In this document: one piece after another, positions 40,689 to 50,504 of the stretch | Numbering within the stretch: position 1 is the first letter of the stretch | Layout: every line of letters starts with the position of its first letter | Made by a program: the position numbers and the translations under genes | The notes under the pieces: generated by a model | What the model saw: only the letters and a program-made list of their open reading frames with translations | What the model was told of the DNA's origin: nothing | Databases searched by the model: none | NCBI RefSeq assembly: GCF_002979555.1 | Contig: NZ_PCOZ01000006.1 | Location: 124,001 to 188,000 of the forward strand | Origin: Pseudomonas sp. MYb60 | Lineage (GTDB): Bacteria; Pseudomonadota; Gammaproteobacteria; Pseudomonadales; Pseudomonadaceae | Direction: 5' to 3' | Length of the DNA stretch: 64,000 bases

Positions 40689-40716
40689 CCAAGGCCTCAA
40701 GCCTATGAGGCCTAAA

Positions 40717-40744
40717 TGTGGGAGGGGGCTTGCTCCCTCCCACA
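40717..40744. repeat. REP-type palindrome
   Basis: TGTGGGAGGGGGC and CTCCCTCCCACA around TTG, just after ponA. Same family as the other intergenic palindromes in the window. Confidence 0.85.
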
Positions 40745-40783
40745 TTGGGCTCTCCACAAGAGGTGAGTTAATCGCCACACAGC

Positions 40784-40817
40784 AAAAAGCCCCGACTCGC
40801 AAGAGCCGGGGCTTTTT
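40784..40817. terminator. Bidirectional intrinsic terminator between ponA and maeB
   Basis: AAAAAGCCCCG (40784-40794) pairs with CGGGGCTTTTT (40807-40817), with an inner CTC/GAG step and a GCAA tetraloop. A/T tracts on both sides suit termination of both convergent transcripts. Confidence 0.9.
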
Positions 40818-40836
40818 GTGGGTGCGCTACAACGGC

Positions 40837-42105
40837 TTAGCCGTTGAACACATCCTCAACGCTTTGCAGCGGGTAGTGCTTCGGATACGGCAGGGTGGCC
40901 ACGCCGGTCTCGATAGCGGCCTTGGCCACGGCATCGGAGATCAGGGTGATCAGGCGCTTGTCCATTGGTTTCGGGATGATGTACTCACGACCGAATTCCA
41001 GCTTGGCACCACCGTAGGCGTCGCACACGTCTTGAGGAACCGGCAGCTTGGCCAGTTCACGCAGGGCGTTGGCAGCCGCCACTTTCATTTCTTCGTTGAT
41101 GCGCTTGGCGCGAACGTCCAGGGCACCACGGAAGATGAATGGGAAGCCCAGTACGTTGTTGACCTGGTTCGGGTAGTCCGAACGGCCGGTGGCCATGATC
41201 ACGTCGCTGCGGGTGGCGTGAGCCAGCTCTGGCGAGATCTCTGGGTCCGGGTTGGAGCAGGCGAACACGATCGGGTTGGCCGCCATGGACTTCAGGCCTT
41301 CAGCGCTCAGCAGGTTCGGGCCGGATAGGCCGACGAACACGTCTGCGCCGTCGAGGGCGTCAGCCAGGGTGCGCTTGGAGGACGGGTGGGCAAACATCGC
41401 CTTGTACTGGTTCAGGTCGGTACGCTTGGACTGGATCACGCCCTTGCTGTCGACCATGTAGATGTTTTCCAGCTTGGCGCCCATGCTCACGATCAGCTTC
41501 ATGCACGAGATGGCCGCAGCGCCAGCACCCAGGCAGACGATCTTGGCGTCAGACAGGGTTTTGCCAGCGATTTCCAGGGCGTTGATCATGCCGGCGGCGG
41601 TAACGATCGCGGTGCCGTGCTGGTCATCGTGAAATACCGGGATGTCGCACTGTTCGATCAGGGCCTTTTCGATCTCGAAGCACTCAGGTGCCTTGATGTC
41701 TTCCAGGTTGATGCCACCGAAGGTGATGGAAATGCGCTTTACGGTGTCGATGAAAGCCTGCGGGCTCTCGGAATCGACTTCGATGTCGAAAACGTCGATG
41801 CCGGCGAAGCGCTTGAACAGCACGCCCTTGCCTTCCATGACTGGCTTGGATGCCAGTGGGCCGAGGTTACCCAGGCCAAGAATCGCGGTGCCATCGGAAA
41901 TCACTGCAACCAGGTTGCCTTTGCCGGTGTACTTGTACGCCAGCTCAGGGTCGCGAGCGATTTCACGCACAGGCTCGGCCACGCCAGGGCTGTAGGCCAG
42001 CGACAGGTCGCGGGCAGTGGCGGTGGCTTTGGTGAGCTCTACACTCAGCTTTCCTGGACGAGGATGGGCATGATATTCGAGAGCGGCAGTTTTCAAATCA
42101 GACAT
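40837..42105 (-). CDS. maeB: NADP-dependent malic enzyme, short form
   Basis: A 422-residue malic enzyme that oxidatively decarboxylates malate to pyruvate with NADP. YSPGVAEPVREIA near 38-50 and DDQHGTAIVTAAGMINAL near 161-178 carry substrate and metal residues, and VCLGAGAAAISCMKL the nucleotide fold. It is the malic domain alone, without the phosphotransacetylase-like half found in long MaeB proteins, as is usual in pseudomonads. Confidence 0.92.
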   Translation of the reverse strand: MSDLKTAALEYHAHPRPGKLSVELTKATATARDLSLAYSPGVAEPVREIARDPELAYKYTGKGNLVAVISDGTAILGLGNLGPLASKPVMEGKGVLFKRFAGIDVFDIEVDSESPQAFIDTVKRISITFGGINLEDIKAPECFEIEKALIEQCDIPVFHDDQHGTAIVTAAGMINALEIAGKTLSDAKIVCLGAGAAAISCMKLIVSMGAKLENIYMVDSKGVIQSKRTDLNQYKAMFAHPSSKRTLADALDGADVFVGLSGPNLLSAEGLKSMAANPIVFACSNPDPEISPELAHATRSDVIMATGRSDYPNQVNNVLGFPFIFRGALDVRAKRINEEMKVAAANALRELAKLPVPQDVCDAYGGAKLEFGREYIIPKPMDKRLITLISDAVAKAAIETGVATLPYPKHYPLQSVEDVFNG

Positions 42106-42326
42106 ATCGGCATTCCGCTTTTACTGTTGGTCGACGGACCGCCGAGGATACGCGTGTCGCAAAGTCCCTACAAGACTGGGCAGTCACCGGTGTCAAGGCC
42201 CCAAAGCGACGTACTTTGGTCTAAGGCCACGGGATACAAGGGCTCAACTGTTCACAATCGACGAAAAAAATGTCTACAATTAATTATAAATAAGTCATTT
42301 TGCTTGGTTGGGACCAAATTCCGGGC

Positions 42327-42362
42327 ACAAAAAAGGCGTCCACAAGGGACGCCTCTTTTTTC
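42327..42362 (-). terminator. Intrinsic terminator downstream of rpmE
   Basis: On the minus strand AGGCGTCC, a short loop and GGACGCCT are followed by a TTTTTT tract. It ends the rpmE transcript before maeB. Confidence 0.85.
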
Positions 42363-42392
42363 AGCAGGAAAAGCCCAGGGGGCTTTTCAGCC

Positions 42393-42623
42393 TTACTCTG
42401 CTGGAGTAGCAGGCTTCTTGCCGAAAGCGCCGAAACGGTCAGCAAAGCGCTGTACGCGGCCGCCGGTGTCCAGAGTCTTCTGCTTACCGGTGTAGAACGG
42501 GTGGCACTCGTTGCATACGTCAGTACCCAGTGGCTTGCACAGGTTCGAACGTGTTTCGAACTTGTTGCCGCAGCTGCAGGTTACTTCGATGGTTTCGTAC
42601 GCTGGATGGATATCGGCTTTCAT
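42393..42623 (-). CDS. rpmE: 50S ribosomal protein L31
   Basis: A 76-residue L31 of the zinc-binding type: Cys pairs in CSCGNKF (16-22) and CNECHPF (37-43). [16 protein letters not shown] is the family N-terminus, which fixes the start at 42623. The C-terminal [11 protein letters not shown] is a short basic/acidic tail. It is divergent from priA, the usual pseudomonad arrangement. Confidence 0.95.
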   Translation of the reverse strand: MKADIHPAYETIEVTCSCGNKFETRSNLCKPLGTDVCNECHPFYTGKQKTLDTGGRVQRFADRFGAFGKKPATPAE

Positions 42624-42841
42624 GGCACTTCCTCGGGCTAGCGTGCCGCCACTCGACACTATTGTCGAATACCGCACGTAATTAGGCCGCGAATTCTAAC
42701 AGACCTTTTCAATCGCGCAAGCGGCGCTTGGGGCGCAAACCGTCCTTTCATCAGAAAACCATCGGCTACCCCAAGCCCTCCCCTGTCTGCTAGGCTCCCG
42801 CCCCTGCGCCACCGCCTGCCTTGATAGATGAGACCCCCCGC

Positions 42842-45061
42842 GTGCCCGACGCCATTTTGCGCCTCGCCCTGCCCTCGCCCTTGCGCCGCCTGTTCGACTA
42901 CCGGGCGCCGGTTGGCGTGCTGCGGGCGCAATTGCAGCCGGGCATGCGCGTGCGCGTGCCGTTTGGCAAACGGGAAATGATCGGCATCCTGGTGGAAGTT
43001 ACCGACCACAGTGAAGTACCCGTCGAGAAGCTCAAGCCCGCCCTGGCCATGCTCGATGACACACCGCCGCTGCCGCCGGCGCTGTTCAAGCTGTGCCTGT
43101 GGACCGCCCAGTATTACCAGCACAGCCTCGGCGACACGTTGAGCTGGGCGCTGCCCGTGCTGCTGCGCCAGGGTGAGTTGGCTGAAGCGCGTCAGGAGCG
43201 TTTCTGGTCGATGGTCCCCGGCGCACGCCTGGACGACCCGCGCATCGCCCGTGCCCCGCGCCAGCGAGAAGCCCTCGCCACCCTGGCCCAGCATCCCCAC
43301 GGCGTGGCCCATCAGCTGTTAAGCAAGCTGATGCTGAGTAAGGACAGCCTCGACCTGCTGCTCGCCAAAGGCCTGGTGCAGGTGGAGATTCGCAAGCATG
43401 CCCCCGACCCACGCCACGAACACTGGCTGGCACAGCCGGAATTGCCACTCAACCCGGAGCAACGTGCCGCCTATGAAGCGATTCGCGCGGGCTTCGACAG
43501 CTTCCACGCGTTCCTGCTCGCCGGCGTCACCGGCAGCGGCAAGACCGAAGTGTATTTGCAACTGATCCGCGAAACCCTGCAGGCCGGCAAGCAGGCACTG
43601 GTGCTGATCCCCGAGATCAACCTCGGCCCGCAGACCCTGGCGCGCTTCGAGCAGCGCTTCAACGCCCGCATCGCCCTGGTGCACTCGGCGGTCAATGACC
43701 GTGAGCGCCTGGAAGCCTGGCTGGCGGCACGCGATGGCGAGGCCGACATTATTATCGGCACCCGTTCGGCCCTGTTCACGCCGATGAAAAACCCCGGGTT
43801 GATCATCATCGATGAGGAGCACGACGGTTCCTATAAGCAGCAGGAAGGCCTGCGCTACCACGCCCGCGACCTGGCGCTGGTGCGCGCGCGCCAGGAAGAC
43901 ATCCCGATTGTGCTCGGTTCCGCCACGCCCTCCCTGGAGAGCCTGCACAACGCCTACACCGGTCGCTACGGCCTCCTGCGCCTGAACGAACGCGCCGGCG
44001 GGGCCAAGCAACCGCGCTTCCTACGCCTGGATGTCAAAAGCCGCCCGTTGGACAGCGGTATTTCCGGGCCGATGCAACAAGCCATCGGCCAGACCCTCGC
44101 CGCCGGCCAGCAGGTGCTGGTGTTCCTCAATCGCCGTGGCTTTGCACCGACGCTGCTGTGCCATGACTGCGGCTGGATGTCTGAGTGCGAACGCTGCGAT
44201 GCACGCATGACTGTGCACCAGCGCTACGGTGAGTTGCGCTGCCATCACTGCGGCCATGTGGAACGGGTACCGCGCCATTGCCCGCAATGCGGCAAAGTCG
44301 ATCTGCGCCCGGTGGGTGCAGGTACGGAGCGGGCTGAAGAACGCCTGGGCATTCTGTTCCCGGATTTCCCGGTGCTGCGGGTCGACCGCGACAGCACGTC
44401 GCGTAAAGACGCGATGAACCAGCTGTTCGCCACCATCCAGAAGGGGCAGCCGTGCATCCTGATCGGCACGCAGATGCTTGCCAAAGGCCACCACTTCCCA
44501 CGGGTGACGCTGGTGTCGATCCTCGATGCCGACGGCGGACTGTTCTCCGGCGACTTCCGCGCCAGCGAACGCATGGCGCAGTTGATCGTGCAGGTCGCCG
44601 GCCGCGCAGGCCGGGCCGAGGAGCCGGGCCGGGTGATTATCCAGACGCACCTGGCCGACCATCCGCTGCTGATTCAGCTGACCGAACAAGGCTACTTTGC
44701 CTTCGCCGAACAGGCGCTGAGCGAACGCCGCGCCGCCGGCCTGCCGCCGTTCTCCCATTTGGCCCTGCTACGCGCCGAAGCGCACAAACCGGGGCAGGCC
44801 GAAAGTTTTCTGGATCAGGCGTGCAGCACCGCCGAAGGATTGCTCCGCGACTTGGGTCTGAGCGGCATCGAGCTGCTTGGTCCGGTACCGGCCCCCATGG
44901 AGCGCCGCGCTGGCCGCTACCGCGCTCAGCTACTTTTGCAGGCGACGTCTCGCGCACCGCTGCATCGACTATTAAGTAGCTGGTTGCTTGCCCTGGAGCA
45001 AATGCCCAGCGGCCGACAGGTGCGATGGTCGCTGGATGTAGACCCGGTAGATTTGTATTAA
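42842..45061 (+). CDS. priA: Primosomal helicase PriA
   Basis: A 739-residue replication-restart helicase that reloads the replisome at stalled forks. Walker [12 protein letters not shown] and the DEEH box are in the first helicase lobe. Four CxxC pairs for two zinc ions lie between the lobes ([26 protein letters not shown]). The GTG start at 42842 gives [20 protein letters not shown], matching the family; the seven-codon upstream extension from a TTG is rejected. The 218 bases before it also serve rpmE. Confidence 0.96.
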   Translation: MPDAILRLALPSPLRRLFDYRAPVGVLRAQLQPGMRVRVPFGKREMIGILVEVTDHSEVPVEKLKPALAMLDDTPPLPPALFKLCLWTAQYYQHSLGDTLSWALPVLLRQGELAEARQERFWSMVPGARLDDPRIARAPRQREALATLAQHPHGVAHQLLSKLMLSKDSLDLLLAKGLVQVEIRKHAPDPRHEHWLAQPELPLNPEQRAAYEAIRAGFDSFHAFLLAGVTGSGKTEVYLQLIRETLQAGKQALVLIPEINLGPQTLARFEQRFNARIALVHSAVNDRERLEAWLAARDGEADIIIGTRSALFTPMKNPGLIIIDEEHDGSYKQQEGLRYHARDLALVRARQEDIPIVLGSATPSLESLHNAYTGRYGLLRLNERAGGAKQPRFLRLDVKSRPLDSGISGPMQQAIGQTLAAGQQVLVFLNRRGFAPTLLCHDCGWMSECERCDARMTVHQRYGELRCHHCGHVERVPRHCPQCGKVDLRPVGAGTERAEERLGILFPDFPVLRVDRDSTSRKDAMNQLFATIQKGQPCILIGTQMLAKGHHFPRVTLVSILDADGGLFSGDFRASERMAQLIVQVAGRAGRAEEPGRVIIQTHLADHPLLIQLTEQGYFAFAEQALSERRAAGLPPFSHLALLRAEAHKPGQAESFLDQACSTAEGLLRDLGLSGIELLGPVPAPMERRAGRYRAQLLLQATSRAPLHRLLSSWLLALEQMPSGRQVRWSLDVDPVDLY

Positions 45062-45171
45062 GCCTGGCCATAGGTCCCTCGAAGGTTGGCAAGCCCGCCC
45101 TCGCCACGGATAATGCCCAGTTTTTCCACCTGCGCATCACGCGCAGCCGCTTGCGGTACACAGAGAACACC

Positions 45172-46908
45172 ATGAAAGACACCATTCGCCAGCTGATCCA
45201 GCAAGCCCTCACCCAACTCGTCAACGAAGGTGTGTTGCCTGAAGGCCTGACGCCGGCGATCCAGGTGGAAAACACGCGCGACAAGACCCACGGTGACTTC
45301 GCCAGCAACATCGCAATGATGCTGTCCAAGCCTGCCGGCATGAAGCCCCGCGACCTGGCGGAAAAAATCATCGCCGCGCTGCCGGCTGACGAAAGCGTCA
45401 CCAAGGCCGAAATCGCCGGCCCGGGCTTTATCAACTTCTTCCAGAACACCCAGGCCCTGGCTGCCCGTCTGGACGCTGCCCTGGCCGATGCCAACATTGG
45501 CGCGCACAAGGCCGGCGCCGCCCAGCGTGTGGTCATCGACCTGTCGGCGCCGAACCTGGCCAAAGAGATGCACGTGGGCCACCTGCGCTCCACCATCATC
45601 GGCGACGGCGTGGCGCGGGTCCTGGAGTTTCTCGGTGACACCGTGATCCGCCAGAACCACGTGGGCGACTGGGGCACCCAGTTCGGCATGCTGATGGCCT
45701 ACCTGCAAGAGAACCCGATCACCAGCAACGAGCTGTCGGACCTGGAAAACTTCTACCGCGCCGCCAAGAAGCGCTTCGATGAATCCGAAGAATTCGCCGA
45801 TCGCGCCCGTGGCCTGGTGGTCAAGTTGCAAGCCGGTGACGCCGAGTGCCTGGCCCTGTGGAACCGTTTCCGCGACATTTCCCTGTCCCACTGCCAGGAA
45901 ATCTACGAGCTGCTCAACGTCAAATTGACCATGGCCGACGTGATGGGCGAAAGCGCCTACAACGACGACCTGATCAATGTGGTCAATGACCTCAAGGCCA
46001 AGGGCCTGCTGGTGGAGAGCAACGGCGCACAGTGCGTGTTCCTCGAAGAATTCAAGACCGCTGATGGCGAGCCGTTGCCCGTGATCATCGTCAAGGCCGA
46101 TGGTGGCTACCTCTATGCCACCACTGACTTGGCGGCCGTGCGCTACCGCAGCGGCGTGCTCAAGGCGGATCGTGCGCTGTACTTCGTCGACCAGCGCCAG
46201 GCCCTGCACTTCCAGCAGGTGTTCGAAGTCGCCCGTCGCGCCGGTTTCGTCACCCACCCGATGCACATGGAACACATGGGCTTCGGCACCATGAACGGCG
46301 CCGATGGCCGCCCGTTCAAGACCCGTGACGGCGGCACCGTGAAGCTGATCGACCTGCTCAATGAAGCCCAGGACCGTGCCTACAACCTGGTGAAGGAAAA
46401 GAACCCGGAGCTGGCCGAGGCCGACCTGCGCAACATCGCCCGCGTGGTGGGCATTGGCGCGGTGAAATACGCCGACCTGTCCAAGCACCGCACCAGCGAC
46501 TACAGCTTCAACTTCGAACTGATGCTCAACTTCGAAGGCAACACCGCGCCGTACCTGCTGTACGCCTACACCCGCGTGGCCGGTGTGTTCCGCAAGCTGG
46601 GCAAGGACTTCAGCGAAGTCGAAGGCAAAATCGTGCTGGACGCCCCGCACGAACAGGAACTGGCCGCCAAACTGGCGCAATTCGGCGAAGTGCTGAACAG
46701 CGTTGGCGAGAAAGGCACGCCGCACATCCTGTGCACCTACCTGTACGAAGTCGCCGGCCTGTTCTCCAGCTTCTACGAGAACTGCCCCATCCTCAGTGCC
46801 GACGACGAAGCCCAGAAGCAAAGCCGCCTGCGCCTTGCCGCACTGGCTGGACGGACCCTAAAGCAAGGCCTGGAATTGTTGGGCCTGGAAACTCTGGAGC
46901 GTATGTAA
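45172..46908 (+). CDS. argS: Arginyl-tRNA synthetase
   Basis: A 578-residue class I synthetase that charges tRNA-Arg. The HIGH-type signature is HVGH in [16 protein letters not shown] near 122-137. The N-terminal Add-1 domain and C-terminal DALR anticodon domain ([15 protein letters not shown] and onward) are present. ATG 45172 begins [13 protein letters not shown]. It follows priA by 110 bases and is followed almost without gap by the SPOR gene. Confidence 0.97.
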   Translation: MKDTIRQLIQQALTQLVNEGVLPEGLTPAIQVENTRDKTHGDFASNIAMMLSKPAGMKPRDLAEKIIAALPADESVTKAEIAGPGFINFFQNTQALAARLDAALADANIGAHKAGAAQRVVIDLSAPNLAKEMHVGHLRSTIIGDGVARVLEFLGDTVIRQNHVGDWGTQFGMLMAYLQENPITSNELSDLENFYRAAKKRFDESEEFADRARGLVVKLQAGDAECLALWNRFRDISLSHCQEIYELLNVKLTMADVMGESAYNDDLINVVNDLKAKGLLVESNGAQCVFLEEFKTADGEPLPVIIVKADGGYLYATTDLAAVRYRSGVLKADRALYFVDQRQALHFQQVFEVARRAGFVTHPMHMEHMGFGTMNGADGRPFKTRDGGTVKLIDLLNEAQDRAYNLVKEKNPELAEADLRNIARVVGIGAVKYADLSKHRTSDYSFNFELMLNFEGNTAPYLLYAYTRVAGVFRKLGKDFSEVEGKIVLDAPHEQELAAKLAQFGEVLNSVGEKGTPHILCTYLYEVAGLFSSFYENCPILSADDEAQKQSRLRLAALAGRTLKQGLELLGLETLERM

Positions 46909-46909
46909 G

Positions 46910-47611
46910 TTGGCTGCCAAGAAAAAACCTGCACCCAAGCGCGGCGCCAGCCGCTATCAGGCCCCGGCGAAGAAGCCGATTCCGGGCTGGTTGTGGATGG
47001 CGATCGGCCTTACGGTCGGCGCGTTTATCGTGTTCCTGATGAAGCTGGACCCGGGCAAGGGCGATGACGTCAAGCGGGTCAAGCAGGAGCAGCAGAAGGC
47101 CACGAAAATGGCCGAAGCCAACAAGACCGCGCCGAGCCCTACTGCACCGGTGAAGCCGAAGTACGACTTCTACACCCTGCTGCCGGAATCGGAAGTGATC
47201 GTGCCGCCTGACGCCGTGCCGGAGAAAACCCTGCCGACGCCGCAAGTGCCGACCACCCCGGTCACTCCAGCCGAAGCCGCGAAGATCGACACCGCGCGCG
47301 CCCAGGCCGCGCTGGCCGGCATCACGCCGCCGCCCGCACCGCCAGTGGCCGAAACCAAGGCCGCACCGGTGACCAAGTTCTTCCTGCAAGCGGGCTCGTT
47401 CCCGAAACAGGCGGACGCCGATCGTGTACGTGCGCAGATCATCCTGCTGGGCCAGACCGTGACAGTAGAGTCCGGCACCGTGAAGGACGCGACCTGGTAC
47501 CGCGTGTTGGTGGGGCCGTTCAGCAACCGTGAACAGCTCACCGTGGCGCAGAAACAATTGGCCGGCGCGGGCTTTAGCAACCTGTTGTTACAACAACGCC
47601 AGAGCCGCTGA
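46910..47611 (+). CDS. FtsN-like SPOR-domain protein
   Basis: A 233-residue bitopic protein. A basic N-terminal tail (MAAKKKPAPKRGASRYQ) precedes one membrane helix (about 26-44), a long Pro/Ala/Thr/Lys-rich periplasmic linker and a C-terminal SPOR domain (about 157-230; FFLQAGSFPKQADADRV, WYRVLVGPF). SPOR domains bind septal peptidoglycan. The TTG start is one base after the argS stop. In Pseudomonas it sits between argS and hslV and is a cell-division candidate, but full FtsN function is not proven. Confidence 0.85.
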   Translation: MAAKKKPAPKRGASRYQAPAKKPIPGWLWMAIGLTVGAFIVFLMKLDPGKGDDVKRVKQEQQKATKMAEANKTAPSPTAPVKPKYDFYTLLPESEVIVPPDAVPEKTLPTPQVPTTPVTPAEAAKIDTARAQAALAGITPPPAPPVAETKAAPVTKFFLQAGSFPKQADADRVRAQIILLGQTVTVESGTVKDATWYRVLVGPFSNREQLTVAQKQLAGAGFSNLLLQQRQSR

Positions 47612-47634
47612 CTCTGAGAACACAGCAATACCGA

Positions 47635-47660
47635 TGTGGGAGGGGCTTGCCCCTCCCACA
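47635..47660. repeat. REP-type palindrome
   Basis: TGTGGGAGGGG and CCCCTCCCACA around CTTG, after the SPOR gene. Same family as the other intergenic palindromes. Confidence 0.85.
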
Positions 47661-47730
47661 TTTTGTTTTGCAGCGCTCTGAAATGCGCGTCAGAACATTG
47701 AGCACCACTCGTCCGCCATAAACCCCTGCA

Positions 47731-47758
47731 GTTGAAATCATCCCCACCACCCCCATAT
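47731..47758 (+). promoter_or_regulatory. Sigma-32 heat-shock promoter of hslVU
   Basis: GTTGAAA (47731-47737), a 13-base spacer and CCCCATAT (47751-47758) match the sigma-32 consensus CTTGAAA-N13-CCCCATNT at nearly every position. It lies about 48 bases before the hslV start. HslVU is a known heat-shock protease, so motif and context agree. Confidence 0.88.
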
Positions 47759-47805
47759 CTACTTCCACCAGGGCATTTTCGCCCCGCTGCGTGGAGACTC
47801 TCCCC

Positions 47806-48336
47806 TTGACCACCATCGTTTCAGTACGTCGCCACGGCAAAGTCGTCATGGGCGGCGACGGCCAGGTTTCCCTTGGCAACACCGTGATGAAAGGTAACGC
47901 CAAGAAAGTGCGTCGCCTGTACCACGGTCAGGTTCTCGCAGGCTTTGCCGGCGCTACCGCCGACGCCTTCACCCTCTTCGAACGCTTCGAAGGCCAGTTG
48001 GAGAAACACCAGGGCCACCTCGTGCGCGCCGCTGTCGAGCTCGCCAAAGAATGGCGCACCGACCGCTCCCTCAGCCGTCTGGAAGCCATGCTGGCCGTAG
48101 CCAACAAAGACGCTTCCCTGATCATCACCGGCAACGGCGATGTGGTTGAGCCCGAACATGGCCTGATCGCCATGGGTTCCGGCGGTGGCTACGCCCAGGC
48201 GGCTGCCAGCGCGCTGTTGAAGAAAACCGACCTGTCGGCCCGCGAGATCGTCGAGACCGCCCTGGGTATCGCTGGCGATATCTGCGTGTTCACCAACCAC
48301 AACCAGACCATTGAGGAGCAGGACCTCGCCGAGTAA
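47806..48336 (+). CDS. hslV: ATP-dependent protease proteolytic subunit HslV
   Basis: This 176-residue threonine peptidase forms a double hexamer that degrades proteins unfolded by HslU. After Met removal the N-terminal catalytic Thr is exposed in [18 protein letters not shown]. The TTG start at 47806 is chosen because it places this Thr next to the initiator and GGAG lies nine bases upstream; longer frames would bury it. hslU follows after 37 bases. Confidence 0.97.
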   Translation: MTTIVSVRRHGKVVMGGDGQVSLGNTVMKGNAKKVRRLYHGQVLAGFAGATADAFTLFERFEGQLEKHQGHLVRAAVELAKEWRTDRSLSRLEAMLAVANKDASLIITGNGDVVEPEHGLIAMGSGGGYAQAAASALLKKTDLSAREIVETALGIAGDICVFTNHNQTIEEQDLAE

Positions 48337-48373
48337 GCCGTAGGCTTATTCACGCTTGAGGCCGCCAAACACT

Positions 48374-49711
48374 ATGTCCATGACTCCCCGCGAAATCGTC
48401 CATGAACTCAACCGCCATATCATCGGCCAGGACGATGCCAAGCGCGCCGTTGCCATCGCGCTGCGTAACCGCTGGCGCCGGATGCAACTGCCCGAAGAAC
48501 TGCGCGTTGAAGTAACGCCAAAGAACATCCTGATGATCGGCCCTACGGGCGTGGGTAAAACCGAAATCGCCCGTCGCCTGGCCAAACTGGCCAACGCGCC
48601 GTTCATCAAGGTCGAAGCCACCAAGTTCACCGAAGTGGGCTATGTGGGTCGTGACGTTGAATCGATCATTCGTGACCTGGCCGACGCCGCCCTGAAAATG
48701 TTCCGCGAACAGGAAGTGACCAAGGTCAGCCATCGCGCCGAAGACGCCGCTGAAGAACGCATTCTCGATGCCCTGCTGCCACCGGCGCGCATGGGTTTCA
48801 ACGAAGATGCCGCACCGGCCTCGGATTCCAACACCCGCCAGCTGTTCCGCAAGCGCCTGCGTGAAGGCCAGCTGGATGACAAGGAAATCGAGATCGAAGT
48901 CGCCGAGCATGCAGGTGTCGATATCTCTGCCCCACCGGGCATGGAAGAAATGACCAACCAGCTGCAAAGCCTGTTTGCCAATATGGGCAAGGGCAAGAAG
49001 AAGAGCCGCAAGCTCAAGGTGAAGGACGCGCTGAAAATGGTGCGCGACGAGGAAGCCGGGCGCCTGGTCAATGAGGAAGAACTCAAGGCCAAGGCCCTGG
49101 AAGCCGTCGAGCAGCACGGCATCGTGTTTATCGACGAAATCGACAAGGTCGCCAAGCGCGGCAATTCCGGCGGCGTCGACGTGTCCCGCGAAGGCGTGCA
49201 GCGCGACCTGCTGCCGCTGATCGAAGGTTGCACCGTGAACACCAAGCTGGGCATGGTCAAGACCGACCACATCCTGTTCATCGCCTCCGGTGCGTTCCAC
49301 CTGAGCAAGCCGAGCGACCTGGTGCCGGAGCTGCAAGGCCGCCTGCCGATTCGCGTGGAACTCAAGGCGCTGACTCCGGGTGACTTCGAACGCATCCTCA
49401 GCGAGCCGCATGCGTCGCTGACCGAGCAGTACCGTGAGTTGCTGAAAACCGAAGGCCTGGGGATCGAATTCCAGGCCGACGGCATCAAGCGCCTGGCGGA
49501 GATCGCCTGGCAGGTCAACGAGAAGACCGAGAACATCGGCGCCCGTCGCCTGCACACCTTGCTGGAGCGTCTGCTGGAGGAAGTGTCCTTCAGCGCGGGC
49601 GACATGGCGGGCGCGCAGAATGGCGAGGCCATCAAGATCGACGCGGAGTACGTCAACAGCCACTTGGGCGAATTGGCGCAGAACGAAGACTTGTCGCGCT
49701 ATATTCTGTAA
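48374..49711 (+). CDS. hslU: ATP-dependent protease ATPase subunit HslU
   Basis: A 445-residue AAA+ unfoldase partner of HslV. Walker A GPTGVGKT is at 56-63, Walker [10 protein letters not shown] near 254-262, and the I-domain lies between them. The C-terminus LSRYIL is the segment that docks into HslV to activate it, and it is intact. ATG 48374 gives [16 protein letters not shown], the family start. Cotranscribed with hslV. Confidence 0.97.
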   Translation: MSMTPREIVHELNRHIIGQDDAKRAVAIALRNRWRRMQLPEELRVEVTPKNILMIGPTGVGKTEIARRLAKLANAPFIKVEATKFTEVGYVGRDVESIIRDLADAALKMFREQEVTKVSHRAEDAAEERILDALLPPARMGFNEDAAPASDSNTRQLFRKRLREGQLDDKEIEIEVAEHAGVDISAPPGMEEMTNQLQSLFANMGKGKKKSRKLKVKDALKMVRDEEAGRLVNEEELKAKALEAVEQHGIVFIDEIDKVAKRGNSGGVDVSREGVQRDLLPLIEGCTVNTKLGMVKTDHILFIASGAFHLSKPSDLVPELQGRLPIRVELKALTPGDFERILSEPHASLTEQYRELLKTEGLGIEFQADGIKRLAEIAWQVNEKTENIGARRLHTLLERLLEEVSFSAGDMAGAQNGEAIKIDAEYVNSHLGELAQNEDLSRYIL

Positions 49712-49753
49712 GCCTCACACAGAATCACTTCGCTTCAATGCGCTTTACTTCAA

Positions 49754-49843
49754 TGTGGGAGGGGGTTTGCCCCCGATAGCGGTCCGTCAGACAGGTATGT
49801 GCTGACTGACACACTGCTATCGGGGGCAAGCCCCCTCCTACAT
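49754..49843. repeat. Paired REP elements (BIME-like)
   Basis: Two facing REP ends, TGTGGGAGGGGGTTTGCCCCC at the left and GGGGGCAAGCCCCCTCCTACA at the right, with inner GATAGCGG / GCTATC complementarity. The inner spacer shares TGACACACTGC with the pair at 24742-24831, so both belong to one repeat family. Confidence 0.8.
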
Positions 49844-49874
49844 TTCTGAGCCGGTTTCTTCAGGGTTATCTCCA

Positions 49875-50252
49875 ATGTCAAAATTTCCTACGGCTGTAAA
49901 CCTGCACAAAACCTCAAACACCCTCGGCCTCACCTACGGGCCCGACGAGGTGTACCAACTCCCCGCCGAACTGCTGCGCACCCACTCGCCTTCCGCCGAG
50001 GTCCAGGGCCATGGCAAACCCATCCTGCAATTCGGCAAGCTCAACGTTCGGTTGACCAAGGTTGAACCGGCCGGTCAGTACGCACTGAAATTGAGCTTCG
50101 ACGACGGTCATGACAGCGGACTGTTCACGTGGGACTACCTCTACCAATTGGCCTTACGCCAGGACGCGCTGTGGGCCGATTATCTGGCCGAACTCAAAGC
50201 CGCCGGAAAAACCCGCGATCCGAGCCAATCGGTCGTGCGGCTGATGCTCTAG
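49875..50252 (+). CDS. DUF971 (GBBH-like N-terminal) domain protein
   Basis: A 125-residue protein of the DUF971 family, which resembles the N-terminal domain of gamma-butyrobetaine hydroxylase (LTYGPDEVYQLPAELLRTHSPSAEVQGH). The FDDGHDSGLFTWDYLY motif is typical. No catalytic residues are assigned; related proteins are linked to iron-sulfur or metal handling. It sits between hslU and phaC1 in pseudomonads and is probably its own transcription unit. Confidence 0.85.
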   Translation: MSKFPTAVNLHKTSNTLGLTYGPDEVYQLPAELLRTHSPSAEVQGHGKPILQFGKLNVRLTKVEPAGQYALKLSFDDGHDSGLFTWDYLYQLALRQDALWADYLAELKAAGKTRDPSQSVVRLML

Positions 50253-50504
50253 CCCAGGCGTCTTGCTCTTTAGAGGGCATTTTCTAATTTCATCTGCTTG
50301 AATGCCCTGTCGTGCGGCCAACGAATGGCCCGCTTGCGAAAAAAATTAAACTCGGGTAACCAATGGAACTGGCAAGTTCCCTGCATTTGACGATGCGGTA
50401 TTTACGGTCACCCGAGTCGCAGTACCTGGCGTGTGTTGTGTATCGAAACTGGGTGCGCAAAGCAGTAGGCCGGTACTCGTCTTTCGGACAATGGAGCGTC
50501 GTAG
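50253..50504. promoter_or_regulatory. phaC1 upstream region
   Basis: A 252-base gap with a candidate sigma-54 promoter (50370-50385) about 120 bases before the phaC1 start. No small gene is seen. A GGAG at about 50492 is the phaC1 ribosome-binding site. Confidence 0.5.
50370..50385 (+). promoter_or_regulatory. Candidate sigma-54 promoter of phaC1
   Basis: TGGCAAG (50370-50376) and CTGCA (50381-50385) keep the invariant GG (50371-50372) and GC (50383-50384) at the exact 10-base spacing of -24/-12 promoters. Polymer formation in several pseudomonads depends on RpoN, which supports it. Confidence 0.6.
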
